DNA from: Bradyrhizobium sp. U87765 SZCCT0048
GTDB taxonomy: Bacteria; Pseudomonadota; Alphaproteobacteria; Rhizobiales; Xanthobacteraceae
Direction: 5' to 3'
Assembly: GCF_018131225.1 (NCBI RefSeq)
Contig: NZ_JAFCMM010000001.1
Location: forward strand, 930,001-994,000
Length of the DNA: 64,000 nucleotides
In this document: one piece after another, positions 1-7,617 of the stretch
How the letters are laid out: every line of letters starts with the position of its first letter
How positions within the stretch are numbered: position 1 is the first letter of the stretch
Made by a program: the position numbers and the translations under genes
The notes under the pieces: model-generated
Told to the model about the DNA's origin: nothing
The model's input: the letters and a program-made list of their open reading frames with translations, nothing else
Databases searched by the model: none

Positions 1-566
1 CGGCAGGCGAACTGCTCGACCGCTTCGCATATTTTCGACTGCCCCATTCCCATGTCATCGGCTTTCTGGTGCCCGGGCCCAACGGCGAAACCGAGGCTGG
101 ACACAGGAGATACAACTGGGTCTGGTACCGGCACGCGGCCGGACCAGGCGCACGGGACGAAGTTCTCACGGACCGCGCGGGCCTCGTTCACCCCTACTCG
201 CTGCCGCCCGGCGCCCTGTCCGACCACGCCCGCGAAAACCTTGTCGACGATGCCAGGCGGCTGCTCCCGCGCGCTTTCGCGGCCGCGATCGCAGCGACGG
301 CCCACCCGTTCGTGCAGGGCATCTTCGACTACGAATCCGAACGGATGGTGTCGCGCCGGATCGCGCTGGTGGGAGACGCCGCGTTTGTCGTGCGGCCGCA
401 TACCGGGATGGGAATTGCAAAGGCTGCGGCGGACGCCATGGCGCTGCAACGGCATCTGGCGTCGGCACCGGTCGAGGATGCGCTCCGCGCCTACGGCCAC
501 GAACGAACGCAAGCGGGCAAGGCGATCGCTGCGTCCGGCCGCGAGCTTGGCAACGATCTGATGTGA
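1..566 (+). CDS. FAD-dependent monooxygenase, C-terminal part (cut by window start)
   Basis: An open frame runs from base 3 to a TGA at 564-566 with no start codon of its own, so the N-terminal FAD-binding half lies before the window. The visible 187 or so residues carry the second FAD motif of group A aromatic hydroxylases, GDAAFVVRPHTGMG, followed by a helical C-terminus. The next gene has the same motif in nearly the same words, so the two are tandem paralogues. Both resemble the 2,6-dihydroxypyridine 3-monooxygenase / salicylate hydroxylase type. A role in hydroxylating an aromatic or N-heteroaromatic compound is inferred from the family; the substrate is unknown. Confidence 0.85.
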   Translation, partial: AGELLDRFAYFRLPHSHVIGFLVPGPNGETEAGHRRYNWVWYRHAAGPGARDEVLTDRAGLVHPYSLPPGALSDHARENLVDDARRLLPRAFAAAIAATAHPFVQGIFDYESERMVSRRIALVGDAAFVVRPHTGMGIAKAAADAMALQRHLASAPVEDALRAYGHERTQAGKAIAASGRELGNDLM

Positions 567-607
567 GCTCCGGGCAGGGTCTTCGACAGCGCGACTGGGA
601 GAAACGA

Positions 608-1756
608 ATGAGTTGGCATACCGAGCACGGCTTCACGGTGACGATCAGCGGCGGGTCGATCGCCGGACTTTGCAATGCGATCGTCCTGCGAAAGCTTGGC
701 GCAACCGTCAGCGTGCACGAACGCAAACCCGGCCCGATGATGGCCCGAGGGGCGGGCATCGTTGTTCAGACCGAACTGCTGCGACTGCTCGAAGACAACG
801 GCGCGGGGCCCCTTCCCTTCACCTCCTGCCGCGGGCGGCGGTATCTCGACCACGACGGTGGAGACGGCACCCTCCAGGACATGCCGCAGGAGTTCACGTC
901 CTGGGAAGCCGTCCACGCGGCGCTGCGGGCAGCCGTTCCGGACGAATGCTATCGCGCGGGCTCCGAAGTAACGACGGTCACCCAGAATGGCTCCAGGGTG
1001 CTGGCGGCGCTCAGCGACGGCACCGAAATCGACAGCGATCTGTTCGTGGCCGCGGACGGGTCGGGGTCGGTCACGCGGCAACGACTGCTCCCCGATGTCG
1101 AGGCGCGATATGCCGGCTATGTCGCCTGGCGGGGAACGCTCGACGAGCGCGACGTGCCGCGCGATCTCCTGCCGTTTTTCGACGATCGCTTCACCTTCTC
1201 CGAGGCCCGCAGCGGCGGACATATGCTGGCGTATTTCATTCCCGGACGCGACGGCGCCGTCTCGACAGGGTTACGCCGCCTGAACTGGGTCCGGTATGTG
1301 CACGTCGGTGCGGCTGATCTCGCCCACGTGCTCACCGACAAGAACGGCGTCCAGCATCGCTCCTCGCTTCCGCGAGGCGTAACAGAGGAGGCAACAGTCG
1401 CCGCGCTGAGAGCACGTGCCTCACGCGAGATCCATCCCAAAATGGCCGCGCTGGTCGCGGAAACCCCCGACCCGTTCCTTCAGACCATACGCGACGTGAC
1501 CGTGCCGAAAACCCTGTTCGGCCGGATCCTGCTGACCGGCGACGCGGCGTTCGTCGTGCGGCCCCACACCGCGGGAGGGACCGCCAAGGCGGCCTATGAG
1601 GCTTCTGTCCTCGCACGCACCTTGAAGTCCGCACGATCGAACGTCGACGTTGCGCTCCAATCGACGGAACGGCTGCAGCTCGAGTACGGCAGCGCACTCT
1701 ATCAGTACGGCCTCGCGCTGGGACAACGCTGGTCGCGCGAGAAAAGCACCGACTAG
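608..1756 (+). CDS. FAD-dependent aromatic monooxygenase (dihydroxypyridine-hydroxylase-like)
   Basis: A 382-residue flavoprotein hydroxylase. The N-terminal dinucleotide fold shows SGGSIAGL near residue 14, a degenerate GxGxxG also seen in dihydroxypyridine hydroxylases, followed by an ERK acidic end near residue 38. The second FAD motif GDAAFVVRPH lies near residue 310. I chose the ATG at 608 because GGGAGA stands just upstream; the same frame is open from a GTG at 563 that overlaps the previous stop. It follows its truncated paralogue by about 40 bases and precedes an ene-reductase, so the three may form one aromatic or heteroaromatic degradation operon. The substrate is not evident. Confidence 0.85.
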   Translation: MSWHTEHGFTVTISGGSIAGLCNAIVLRKLGATVSVHERKPGPMMARGAGIVVQTELLRLLEDNGAGPLPFTSCRGRRYLDHDGGDGTLQDMPQEFTSWEAVHAALRAAVPDECYRAGSEVTTVTQNGSRVLAALSDGTEIDSDLFVAADGSGSVTRQRLLPDVEARYAGYVAWRGTLDERDVPRDLLPFFDDRFTFSEARSGGHMLAYFIPGRDGAVSTGLRRLNWVRYVHVGAADLAHVLTDKNGVQHRSSLPRGVTEEATVAALRARASREIHPKMAALVAETPDPFLQTIRDVTVPKTLFGRILLTGDAAFVVRPHTAGGTAKAAYEASVLARTLKSARSNVDVALQSTERLQLEYGSALYQYGLALGQRWSREKSTD

Positions 1757-1798
1757 CTTGATGGACCTCGACGCCAGAATCCCGCAGGAGCAGAACAC

Positions 1799-2911
1799 AT
1801 GACTGATCTTTTCCAGCCGACGAACCTCGGCGCCCTTGGCCTCCCGAACAGGATCGTCATGGCGCCGATGACGCGGTCGCGCGCCGACGAGAGCGGCATC
1901 ATCAACCCGACCGCGTCTGAATACTACGCGACGCGCGCGAGCGCCGGTCTCATTGTGAGCGAAGGCATCAATGTAGGACCGCGGTCGCGGGCCTTCGACC
2001 GGACGCCTGGCCTGTGGACGGACGAACAGACCGAGGGATGGACAGCGATCGTCGATCGGATCCACCAAAATGGCGGACGCATCGTCGCACAGCTCTGGCA
2101 TGCCGGGCGCGCGAGCGCACGCGGCCTGCTATCCGAGGAGCAGCCGCTGTCCCCCTCGGGGGTCAACGACGATCTGGACGCGCTGCAGGTGTGGGCGCTC
2201 CTCGCCAACGGCGCGTACGTACGGATCGCTGCGACGTCGTCGCGTGCCATGACCCCAGACGAGATCCGGGAGGTCGTGAACGAATTCAGGATTGCGGCGG
2301 CCAATGCCGTTCGCGCCGGGTTCGATGGCGTCGAGATCCACGGCGCCAACGGCTATCTGATCCATCAGTTTCTGTCGCCGACCATCAACCTGCGCACCGA
2401 CGGCTATGGCGGTGACTCCGACCGCCGCGCGAGGCTGCTCCAGGACATCGTCGCGGCGATTTCCGAGGTCATGCCGCGCTCGCGGATCGGACTGCGGCTG
2501 TCACCGTTCGCGGACTACAACAGCACGCGAGACCCGAACCCCGAAGACACCTACGGGCCGCTGGCGCACTGGCTGCAAACAGCCGGCCTCGCCTATCTGC
2601 ACCTTGCCGACACCAATGCCTGGACAGGGGCGCCCGACTACGAACGCATGCTGTCGATCATCCGCGGCCGCTATCGCGGGCCGCTCATCGTCAATGCGGG
2701 CATCACTCCGGAACGCGCCGCGGACATCGTCGGCTCCGGCGAGGCGGACGCGGTCGCCTTCGGGCGCCTCTTCCTCGCAAACCCCGATCTCCCGGCCCGG
2801 ATTCGGACCGGCGGCCCCTACAACGCGCCGCAACGCATCGGCGTCTATGGCGGCTCGAATTCTGGATATCTTGACTACCCAAGCCTCGAACCGACCGTCT
2901 CCGTAGGTTAG
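1799..2911 (+). CDS. Old yellow enzyme family NADH:flavin oxidoreductase (alkene reductase)
   Basis: A 370-residue FMN TIM-barrel ene-reductase of the NemA/XenB type. Family signatures are clear: LFQPTNLG and APMTRSRA at the N-terminus, QLWHAGR near residue 99, HGANGYLIHQFLSP near residue 180 with the catalytic His/Asn pair and the Tyr two residues on, and the FMN-phosphate GRLFLANPDL near the end. Length is normal. CAGGAG stands upstream of the ATG. Such enzymes reduce activated C=C bonds or nitro esters with NAD(P)H; beside two aromatic hydroxylases it could reduce an unsaturated ring product, which is inference. Confidence 0.92.
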   Translation: MTDLFQPTNLGALGLPNRIVMAPMTRSRADESGIINPTASEYYATRASAGLIVSEGINVGPRSRAFDRTPGLWTDEQTEGWTAIVDRIHQNGGRIVAQLWHAGRASARGLLSEEQPLSPSGVNDDLDALQVWALLANGAYVRIAATSSRAMTPDEIREVVNEFRIAAANAVRAGFDGVEIHGANGYLIHQFLSPTINLRTDGYGGDSDRRARLLQDIVAAISEVMPRSRIGLRLSPFADYNSTRDPNPEDTYGPLAHWLQTAGLAYLHLADTNAWTGAPDYERMLSIIRGRYRGPLIVNAGITPERAADIVGSGEADAVAFGRLFLANPDLPARIRTGGPYNAPQRIGVYGGSNSGYLDYPSLEPTVSVG

Positions 2912-2977
2912 CGCGGATATTGCCGTATCGTTTCATGCGTCGTCGAATCGGCGCTCGACTTAGTCCCTTGAGCTCTT

Positions 2978-3011
2978 CGATCGATAAGAAAGCGAATTTT
3001 CTTATCAATCG
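2978..3011. repeat. Inverted repeat downstream of the old yellow enzyme gene
   Basis: Two 14-base arms (2978-2991 and 2998-3011) are complementary except at one position and are separated by six bases; the inner nine bases, GATAAGAAA/TTTCTTATC, pair perfectly. It starts 66 bases after the stop codon at 2911 and could act as a terminator, although there is no separate T run after the stem. Because it borders a broken gene it may instead be an old junction scar. Confidence 0.5.
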
Positions 3012-3224
3012 GCATACTGGAGATGCGCTGCATCCGCTGCCCGGAAGACATCTCGATCGTCGGTATGAACAACATGCAGTTCATGGACGCCATTGCACCG
3101 GTCCTGACCACCATCCACGCTCCCACCGCAGTCGGGCGCAGGGGCGGAGATGCTCCTGATTGCGCTGACTAACGACAGGCCCATCAACAATACCCGCGTG
3201 AGATGGAGCGCAACATCCACCTAG
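3008..3224 (+). pseudogene. LacI-family regulator, C-terminal fragment with frameshift
   Basis: Translation from about 3008 gives the effector-domain end of a LacI/GalR regulator: CPEDISIVGMNN, then APVLTTIHAPTA, the usual 'PeDisvvGfDd...plTTv..P' block. After about 3133 the frame must shift to continue as AEMLLIALTND...VRWSATST and stop at 3222-3224, which matches the family's 'a.lLl.ring.....lvvRgSt' tail. The DNA-binding domain and most of the sugar-binding core are missing. This is a remnant with no likely product. Confidence 0.7.
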
Positions 3225-3323
3225 GCACGCGCCCCCGAACCCGGCTGGCCGATGCGGCCCCATTCCCTGACGACTGACCACTCGCCAAACAACGTCAGCT
3301 GAACGTCGATGTGCCGGTTCATG

Positions 3324-4292
3324 TCAGGGAAGCAGGAGGAGCTTGCCTGTGGTTCGGCGACTTTCCATGTCGCTGTGGGCCTTCGCTGCATGCGCCAACG
3401 GATAGGCGCCGCCGATCTCGATCTTCACCTTGCGCTCGGCGATCCAGTTGAAGAGGCGCGTGGTATGAGCACGCAACAGCTCGGTCGTGGGAATGTGGTC
3501 GAAGACGGTGGCATAGCCAAGCTTGATGCTCTTGGGCAGGCTCATGATATCGATCGGACCCGGACCACCGAGAACCGGCCCGTACCAGCAGAACGTTCCC
3601 GAACGGCGCAGCGCCGCCAGCGATCCTGAGAACGTCGTGGGACCGGAACCGTCATAGACGACATGAACGCCCCCACCGTTTGTTAGATCGAGAACCTGTT
3701 CGGCGAACGCCCCCTCGCTGTCGACGATGACGTGATCCGCCCCGGCCTTGCGCGCCGCTTCGACCTTCGCTCCGCTGGAGACACGACCGATCACCGTGCC
3801 TCCGCGCAGTTTCACGATCTGGGTCAGCAACTGGCCGAGGCCACCAGCCGCTGCGTGGACGAGCGCGACGTCGCCCGCCTGCACGGGGTAGAAGTCGGTG
3901 GCGAAGTGGCTGGCGGTCAAGCCCTGCATCATTGTGGCGGCGGCAGTGCGATCATCGATGGCGTCAGGGACACGAACGAGTGCGGCAGTCGATGCAACCA
4001 GCTTTCCGGCATAGCTTCCCGGCACATAGATCCACGCCACACGGTCCCCGACAGCAAAGTCCGTGACGCCCTCTCCCAAGGCCGAGATACGCCCGGAGCC
4101 CTCGACACCGAGAACCTTCGGGTTTGACATTTCCGCCCACACGGTCCCGCGGCGCACGCCGATATCCATAAAATTGACACCGGCTGCAGCGACGTCGATC
4201 AGAACCTCTCCGGCGCCGGGGACGGGATCTGGGCGCTCGACACGCTCAAGCTGGCCAGCTTCGCCGACACCATTCATTACAATTGCTTTCAT
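3324..4292 (-). CDS. Quinone oxidoreductase, zinc-independent MDR superfamily
   Basis: A 322-residue medium-chain dehydrogenase/reductase. It has an N-terminal GroES-like fold (GVNFMDIGVRRG), the Rossmann motif HAAAGGLGQ near residue 148, and no catalytic-zinc cysteine set, so it belongs with NADPH:quinone reductases (QorA-like). I chose the ATG at 4292 over the adjacent GTG at 4295 because AAGGGG is then at usual distance. A GAACAATCGTTC operator copy lies 16 bases before the start, shared with the neighbouring TetR gene, so TetR control is likely. Such enzymes reduce quinones or unsaturated carbonyls. Confidence 0.9.
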   Translation of the reverse strand: MKAIVMNGVGEAGQLERVERPDPVPGAGEVLIDVAAAGVNFMDIGVRRGTVWAEMSNPKVLGVEGSGRISALGEGVTDFAVGDRVAWIYVPGSYAGKLVASTAALVRVPDAIDDRTAAATMMQGLTASHFATDFYPVQAGDVALVHAAAGGLGQLLTQIVKLRGGTVIGRVSSGAKVEAARKAGADHVIVDSEGAFAEQVLDLTNGGGVHVVYDGSGPTTFSGSLAALRRSGTFCWYGPVLGGPGPIDIMSLPKSIKLGYATVFDHIPTTELLRAHTTRLFNWIAERKVKIEIGGAYPLAHAAKAHSDMESRRTTGKLLLLP

Positions 4293-4307
4293 CACATCCC
4301 CTTACTT

Positions 4308-4319
4308 GAACAATCGTTC
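4308..4319. promoter_or_regulatory. TetR-type operator copy A (before quinone oxidoreductase)
   Basis: GAACAATCGTTC, within the longer shared context TACTTGAA.CGTTC, differs at one base from the perfect palindrome GAACGATCGTTC at 6055-6066. It sits between the divergent-facing start of the oxidoreductase (4292) and the 3' end of the tetR gene. Confidence 0.65.
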
Positions 4320-4337
4320 CATTATTGGGCAAACAAA

Positions 4338-4904
4338 CTAGCGCATTGCCCGAAGCGCCATTTCTCCGAGACTGGCGAGATCCTTCGGCCGAGCTCCACC
4401 GCGAGCCGCGATCCGAATGCCTGCGAAGCTTGTCATCAGGAACGTCGCCAGTTGATCGGGATCGAGTGCAACGGATATGTCGCCCTCGGCCTGCGCCTTG
4501 CGGATGCTTCTAAGCATCGCAGCGCGAAGCCCCCGATCCGCCGCGGCATTGATTTCCGTGAGCTCGGGACGCGCGCAGCCGAACTCGGCAATTGAGCTGA
4601 CCCCCAGGCAAGGCGTCTTGGCCCCGCGCACGACGCGGTCGAGCATTGCCCGAATGCCGTCGATCGCGCGCTCCCCTGTAAGCAATGCGGCGCGATGCTC
4701 GCTGCCCTCCGCAATCACATAGCGCCGCACCACGCTCAGGTAGAGCTGCCATTTATCGCCAAAGGCGTCGTAGAGGCTCTGGCGACCGATCCCCATCGCA
4801 TCAACGAGCATCTGCGCAGACGTGCCTTCATATCCGTGCTCGCGGAAGACACGTGCCGCGCCATCGAGCGCGGTATCAACATCGAAGCTTCGGTTCCTTG
4901 CCAT
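4338..4904 (-). CDS. TetR family transcriptional regulator
   Basis: A 188-residue repressor. The N-terminal HTH covers about residues 8-50 (AARVFREHGYEGTSAQMLVD, then GIGRQSLYDAFGDK, the recognition helix). The C-terminal ligand domain resembles the TetR_C group that includes AcrR/RutR-like regulators (CLGVSSIAEFG). No strong Shine-Dalgarno precedes the ATG. An operator copy (4926-4937) lies 22 bases upstream, others lie before the flanking oxidoreductase and SDR genes, so it probably represses itself and both neighbours until an electrophile or quinone-like ligand binds. The ligand is not predictable. Confidence 0.9.
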   Translation of the reverse strand: MARNRSFDVDTALDGAARVFREHGYEGTSAQMLVDAMGIGRQSLYDAFGDKWQLYLSVVRRYVIAEGSEHRAALLTGERAIDGIRAMLDRVVRGAKTPCLGVSSIAEFGCARPELTEINAAADRGLRAAMLRSIRKAQAEGDISVALDPDQLATFLMTSFAGIRIAARGGARPKDLASLGEMALRAMR

Positions 4905-4925
4905 AACCCGAATATAGAGATTTCA

Positions 4926-4937
4926 GAACGATCATTC
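4926..4937. promoter_or_regulatory. TetR-type operator copy B (before tetR)
   Basis: GAACGATCATTC followed by AAGTAT is a one-mismatch copy of the perfect palindrome at 6055-6066, 22 bases before the tetR start codon. It indicates autoregulation. Confidence 0.65.
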
Positions 4938-4956
4938 AAGTATGTGCCGACTACGT

Positions 4957-5937
4957 TCACGCGAAACATGCGGCTCCTGTCATCCGCTCGCTAAGCTCCC
5001 AGAGGCGATCGGCCAGATCCTGATCCATCGCCCATGGGCGAACGCCGGGTCCTAGGTATGTGACGTCGTCCGATACCGCTTCGGCGATGTTGCAATCTTC
5101 ACAATACAGGCCACCGAGGCCTTCGATCTCGGGACTGGTTGCGCACCAGACGCTGGTCGCGGCCCCCTGCGTAACCGTCTTGCTGCCTGCCACACCCTCG
5201 CGACGAACCCTGCCCTCGGCGTCGACGATGCCCATCGCCATCAGTTCTTCGTGGGACAGGTAGCGAGCGATATCGGTCAGGACGCTGCCGGGGTGCAACG
5301 AAAAGGCGCGGATGCCGTACGACCCGCCGCGTTCGTCGAGCCCTAGCGCGAAAAGCGCGTTCGCCGTCTTCGACTGGCCATAGGAATCCCATTTGTCATA
5401 GGGACGGCGCTCATAATGGGGATCTTCGAAATCAACCTTTCCGCGGCGGTGGCCGCGCGAGGAAACCGAGACCACGCGCGCGCCGCCCGCATCGGCGAGC
5501 GCCGGCCACAGCCGTGCTGCGAGTTGAAAATGGCCGAGGTGATTGATCGCGAACTGGCTCTCGTAGCCGCGCGCGTCCCTTTCAAGCTCGGGAGGCGCCA
5601 TGATCGCAGCGCTGTTAATGAGCATGTGAAGTGGCCGCTTGCTTGCGAGAAACTCGGCGGCGAACCGATCGATCGAAACAGGATCTGCCAGGTCCATCGC
5701 CGCCTGTTCGATACCAGCGAAGGGCGCAAGCGCTGTCTTCGCTTTGTCGGGCGTGCGGGCGGGGACGACAACGGTCGCGCCTGCAGCCGCCAGTACACGC
5801 GATGTCTCGAGCCCGATCCCCGAATATCCGCCGGTCACGATCGCGACCTTGCCCGAAAGATCGCGGCCCGCGATGATCTCGTCGGCCGTCGTCATGGGAC
5901 CAAAATCCGAGGGGAGTTGTGTTTGCATTCGGGCCAT
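4957..5937 (-). CDS. SDR family oxidoreductase (retinol-dehydrogenase/POR-like)
   Basis: A 326-residue classical short-chain dehydrogenase. The cofactor motif TGGYSGIG stands near residue 36, NSAAIM (the NNAG equivalent) near 110, SSRGHRRG carries the catalytic serine, and YGQSK gives Tyr and Lys. The C-terminus DLADRLWELSERMTG is the usual end of the WW-domain/retinol dehydrogenase-like subgroup. I chose the ATG at 5937 because GGAAAGGA precedes it by six bases. Between its start and the perfect operator at 6055 lies a 5' fragment of a second tetR, so the gene probably once followed its own regulator and is now under the remaining TetR. Confidence 0.9.
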   Translation of the reverse strand: MARMQTQLPSDFGPMTTADEIIAGRDLSGKVAIVTGGYSGIGLETSRVLAAAGATVVVPARTPDKAKTALAPFAGIEQAAMDLADPVSIDRFAAEFLASKRPLHMLINSAAIMAPPELERDARGYESQFAINHLGHFQLAARLWPALADAGGARVVSVSSRGHRRGKVDFEDPHYERRPYDKWDSYGQSKTANALFALGLDERGGSYGIRAFSLHPGSVLTDIARYLSHEELMAMGIVDAEGRVRREGVAGSKTVTQGAATSVWCATSPEIEGLGGLYCEDCNIAEAVSDDVTYLGPGVRPWAMDQDLADRLWELSERMTGAACFA

Positions 5938-5962
5938 TCGCAATCCTTTCCATCAGTTGTCG

Positions 5963-6034
5963 TCAAACCTCGCTGAAGACATCTGTCGCGTCATTGAGCG
6001 CGGCATCGACATCGAAGGTTCGGATCCTTGCCAT
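5963..6034 (-). pseudogene. Truncated duplicate of the tetR 5' end (23 codons)
   Basis: Reading leftwards from the ATG at 6032-6034 gives MARIRTFDVDAALNDATDVF and a TGA at codon 24. About 14 of 23 residues match the N-terminus of the TetR at 4338-4904, and the upstream bases, including the operator, also match. The rest of the second regulator is gone. This shows a past duplication of the tetR-SDR or tetR-oxidoreductase unit. Confidence 0.75.
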
Positions 6035-6054
6035 GACCCGACATAGCAATTACT

Positions 6055-6066
6055 GAACGATCGTTC
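6055..6066. promoter_or_regulatory. TetR-type operator copy C (perfect palindrome)
   Basis: GAACGATCGTTC is a perfect 12-base palindrome, 21 bases before the start of the tetR remnant and about 118 bases before the SDR start. It is the cleanest of the three copies and defines the consensus. Confidence 0.7.
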
Positions 6067-6319
6067 AAGTATGCGTCAGTCACATTCTGACCTGTCGTTG
6101 ATCTTTCTCGCCGCATCGTTGCGCCGCGCGAACTGTCCGCTTCCGCAATCAAGCCCGCGGCTGCTCTGCTGGACGGGGGCCTTGCGTGACGGCTGGCAGA
6201 CGATCATTGAATGCGCGAGACAGCACCGGAACGCCCGCACGCCCGCGTCCTCAATCCACATCGGAGCGGTCGCGTTGCAGCCGCGAGACGCCCTGGAGAG
6301 ACCTGGCTGGCTATTCGAG

Positions 6320-6420
6320 GCGGTCTCGCCTGCCCGCCGTAGCAATTCTTCACTGACAGACCAGAGCTTTTCCGCAGCAAGCGGATCGGTTATCAAGAAA
6401 CGCACGCCATCGGGGCCCCG
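6320..6420 (-). pseudogene. Possible SDR C-terminal fragment
   Basis: Read leftwards this stretch gives DGVRFLITDPLAAEKLWSVS then EELLRRAGE, which resembles the C-terminal 'D...A..LW.lSE.l' end of SDR enzymes such as the one at 4957-5937. No start, cofactor motif or active site can be found around it. The match is short, so this is a tentative remnant; the flanking 6071-6320 bases hold nothing I can recognise. Confidence 0.35.
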
Positions 6421-6441
6421 GTCGTTGCCCGGCATGGCGGA

Positions 6442-6894
6442 TCGTCGACTCGGGCTGCGCTGCGCTGCATCCACGAGGATCCTGCCCGGTCCTGGCCGCT
6501 ATCGGAACTGGCAAGCGCGGCGGCCATGTCGCGTTCCGCGTTTACCGGGCATTTCAAGGATACGACCGGATTTGCGCCGGGCGACTATGCGATCTGTTGG
6601 CGCATGCGTCTGGCTATGAAGCGGATGCGAAGCACTCCTGAAACTTCATCTGCCATAGGCGCATCGCTGGGTTATCTTTCTGACAGCGCTTTCAAGAAGG
6701 TTGTTGGGATGTCGCCATGCGACTACCGAAAGCGAGCTGCGGTCGATAACGATTGGGGCGACCAAAATGACACGCGGCGGAGATGCACCGGAAATGTTGC
6801 CGGCAGTCGATCCCGGTCCGTGCGTCATGCACACTCCACCCTCCAACTTCGAGAAAATATAATTTTCACTCTCATCCATGATGGGCCAACGTGA
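6442..6894 (+). pseudogene. AraC-family regulator, C-terminal HTH fragment
   Basis: From 6442 the frame reads CIHEDPARSWPLSELASAAA, MSRSAFTGHFKDTTGF, RMRLAMKRMR, then IGASLGYLSDSAFKKVVGMS and PCDYRKR. This is the double HTH of the cupin-type AraC group (IH.DPAR.WtL..LA...MSRSaF; GY.Se.aF...F..g.sP..yR). Upstream, ADRRLGLR in another frame would continue it after a one-base shift, and no cupin domain can be traced. The 59 or so residues after the HTH are of unclear origin. Probably non-functional. Confidence 0.6.
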
Positions 6895-6954
6895 GCTGGC
6901 GCGAACAGACAGCGGTCGTCTAAGCCAGATCCAGGCAACGGCCGACGACGACAC

Positions 6955-7225
6955 GGCCCTAATCCGACGACTGGCGAGGCGCTTCACTCTCTGGCGACGG
7001 GGCACGGGCACAAGCAGCAGGCAGATTGTAGCCAGCATACGATAGTTGTCGATGTACCCTTGCATCGCCGCCTGCTTTCCGATCAGTTCGTAGATCACTC
7101 CGTGGGCATTTTGGTTTGCAACGGCGAGAGCATCACCGTGCCGCTGGAAAATACCGGTGAGCTGCTCCAGCATCTGTCGGTAGGCGCTATCAAACGGCGT
7201 CGTATGGCTCACCAGAACCGTCTCG
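6955..7225 (-). pseudogene. DHA2-type MFS efflux pump, C-terminal fragment
   Basis: Reading leftwards from about 7225 gives VLVSHTTPFDSAYRQMLEQL, then IYELIGKQAAMQGYIDNYRM and LATICLLLVPV. This is the characteristic end of EmrB/QacA drug:H+ antiporters: the 'H..P....yq..l..l' periplasmic loop, the 'qA...ayiD.fr' helix start and the last membrane helix. All earlier helices are missing; the fragment stops abruptly where the acyltransferase fragment begins on the other strand, so the junction near 7220 is a recombination point. Confidence 0.6.
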
Positions 7226-7617
7226 CAGCCGTAAACTATGCCAATCATTTCGTTGTTGCCGGCGAAGAGGACGGCATGCGCAGGATGGAAACAGCGCTCA
7301 AGAACAGGCATGTCGTTTACCAGAGACTGCCGGTCCGCTTCGGCTTCCATTCGCCGGCGATCGACGCAGCCGCAGCGCCATTCCAGGCCTACTGCGCGAC
7401 CCAGCTCATGCTGCGGCAGCCGTCCATACCCATGCTCTCCAGCGTGACCGCGGAGCAAGTCTCGACCATCACGACATCTCATTTTTGGCATGCCATGCGC
7501 GGTATGGTCCGCTTCAGCGACGCTCTGGATGCCATGATGCAGCACGTGACGGACGAGATCTTCATCGACTGTGGCCCCTCCGGCACGCTGGCAACATTCC
7601 TGAAATACGCGGGCCGA
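7222..7617 (+). pseudogene. Polyketide synthase acyltransferase (AT) domain fragment
   Basis: From 7222 the frame reads LAAVNYANHFVVAGEEDG, RLPVRFGFHSPAID, IPMLSSVTAE, FWHAMRGMVRFSDAL and IFIDCGPSGTLATFLKY. These are the second half of a malonyl-type AT domain: the 'N....vvsG' strand, the catalytic-His block 'aFHSp.m', the 'P..S..tg' strand and the 'F.e.GP...l' end. The first half with the GHSxG nucleophile is absent, cut off at the junction with the efflux-pump fragment. It cannot be active alone. The following dioxygenase reads in another frame, overlapping near 7604. Confidence 0.7.
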
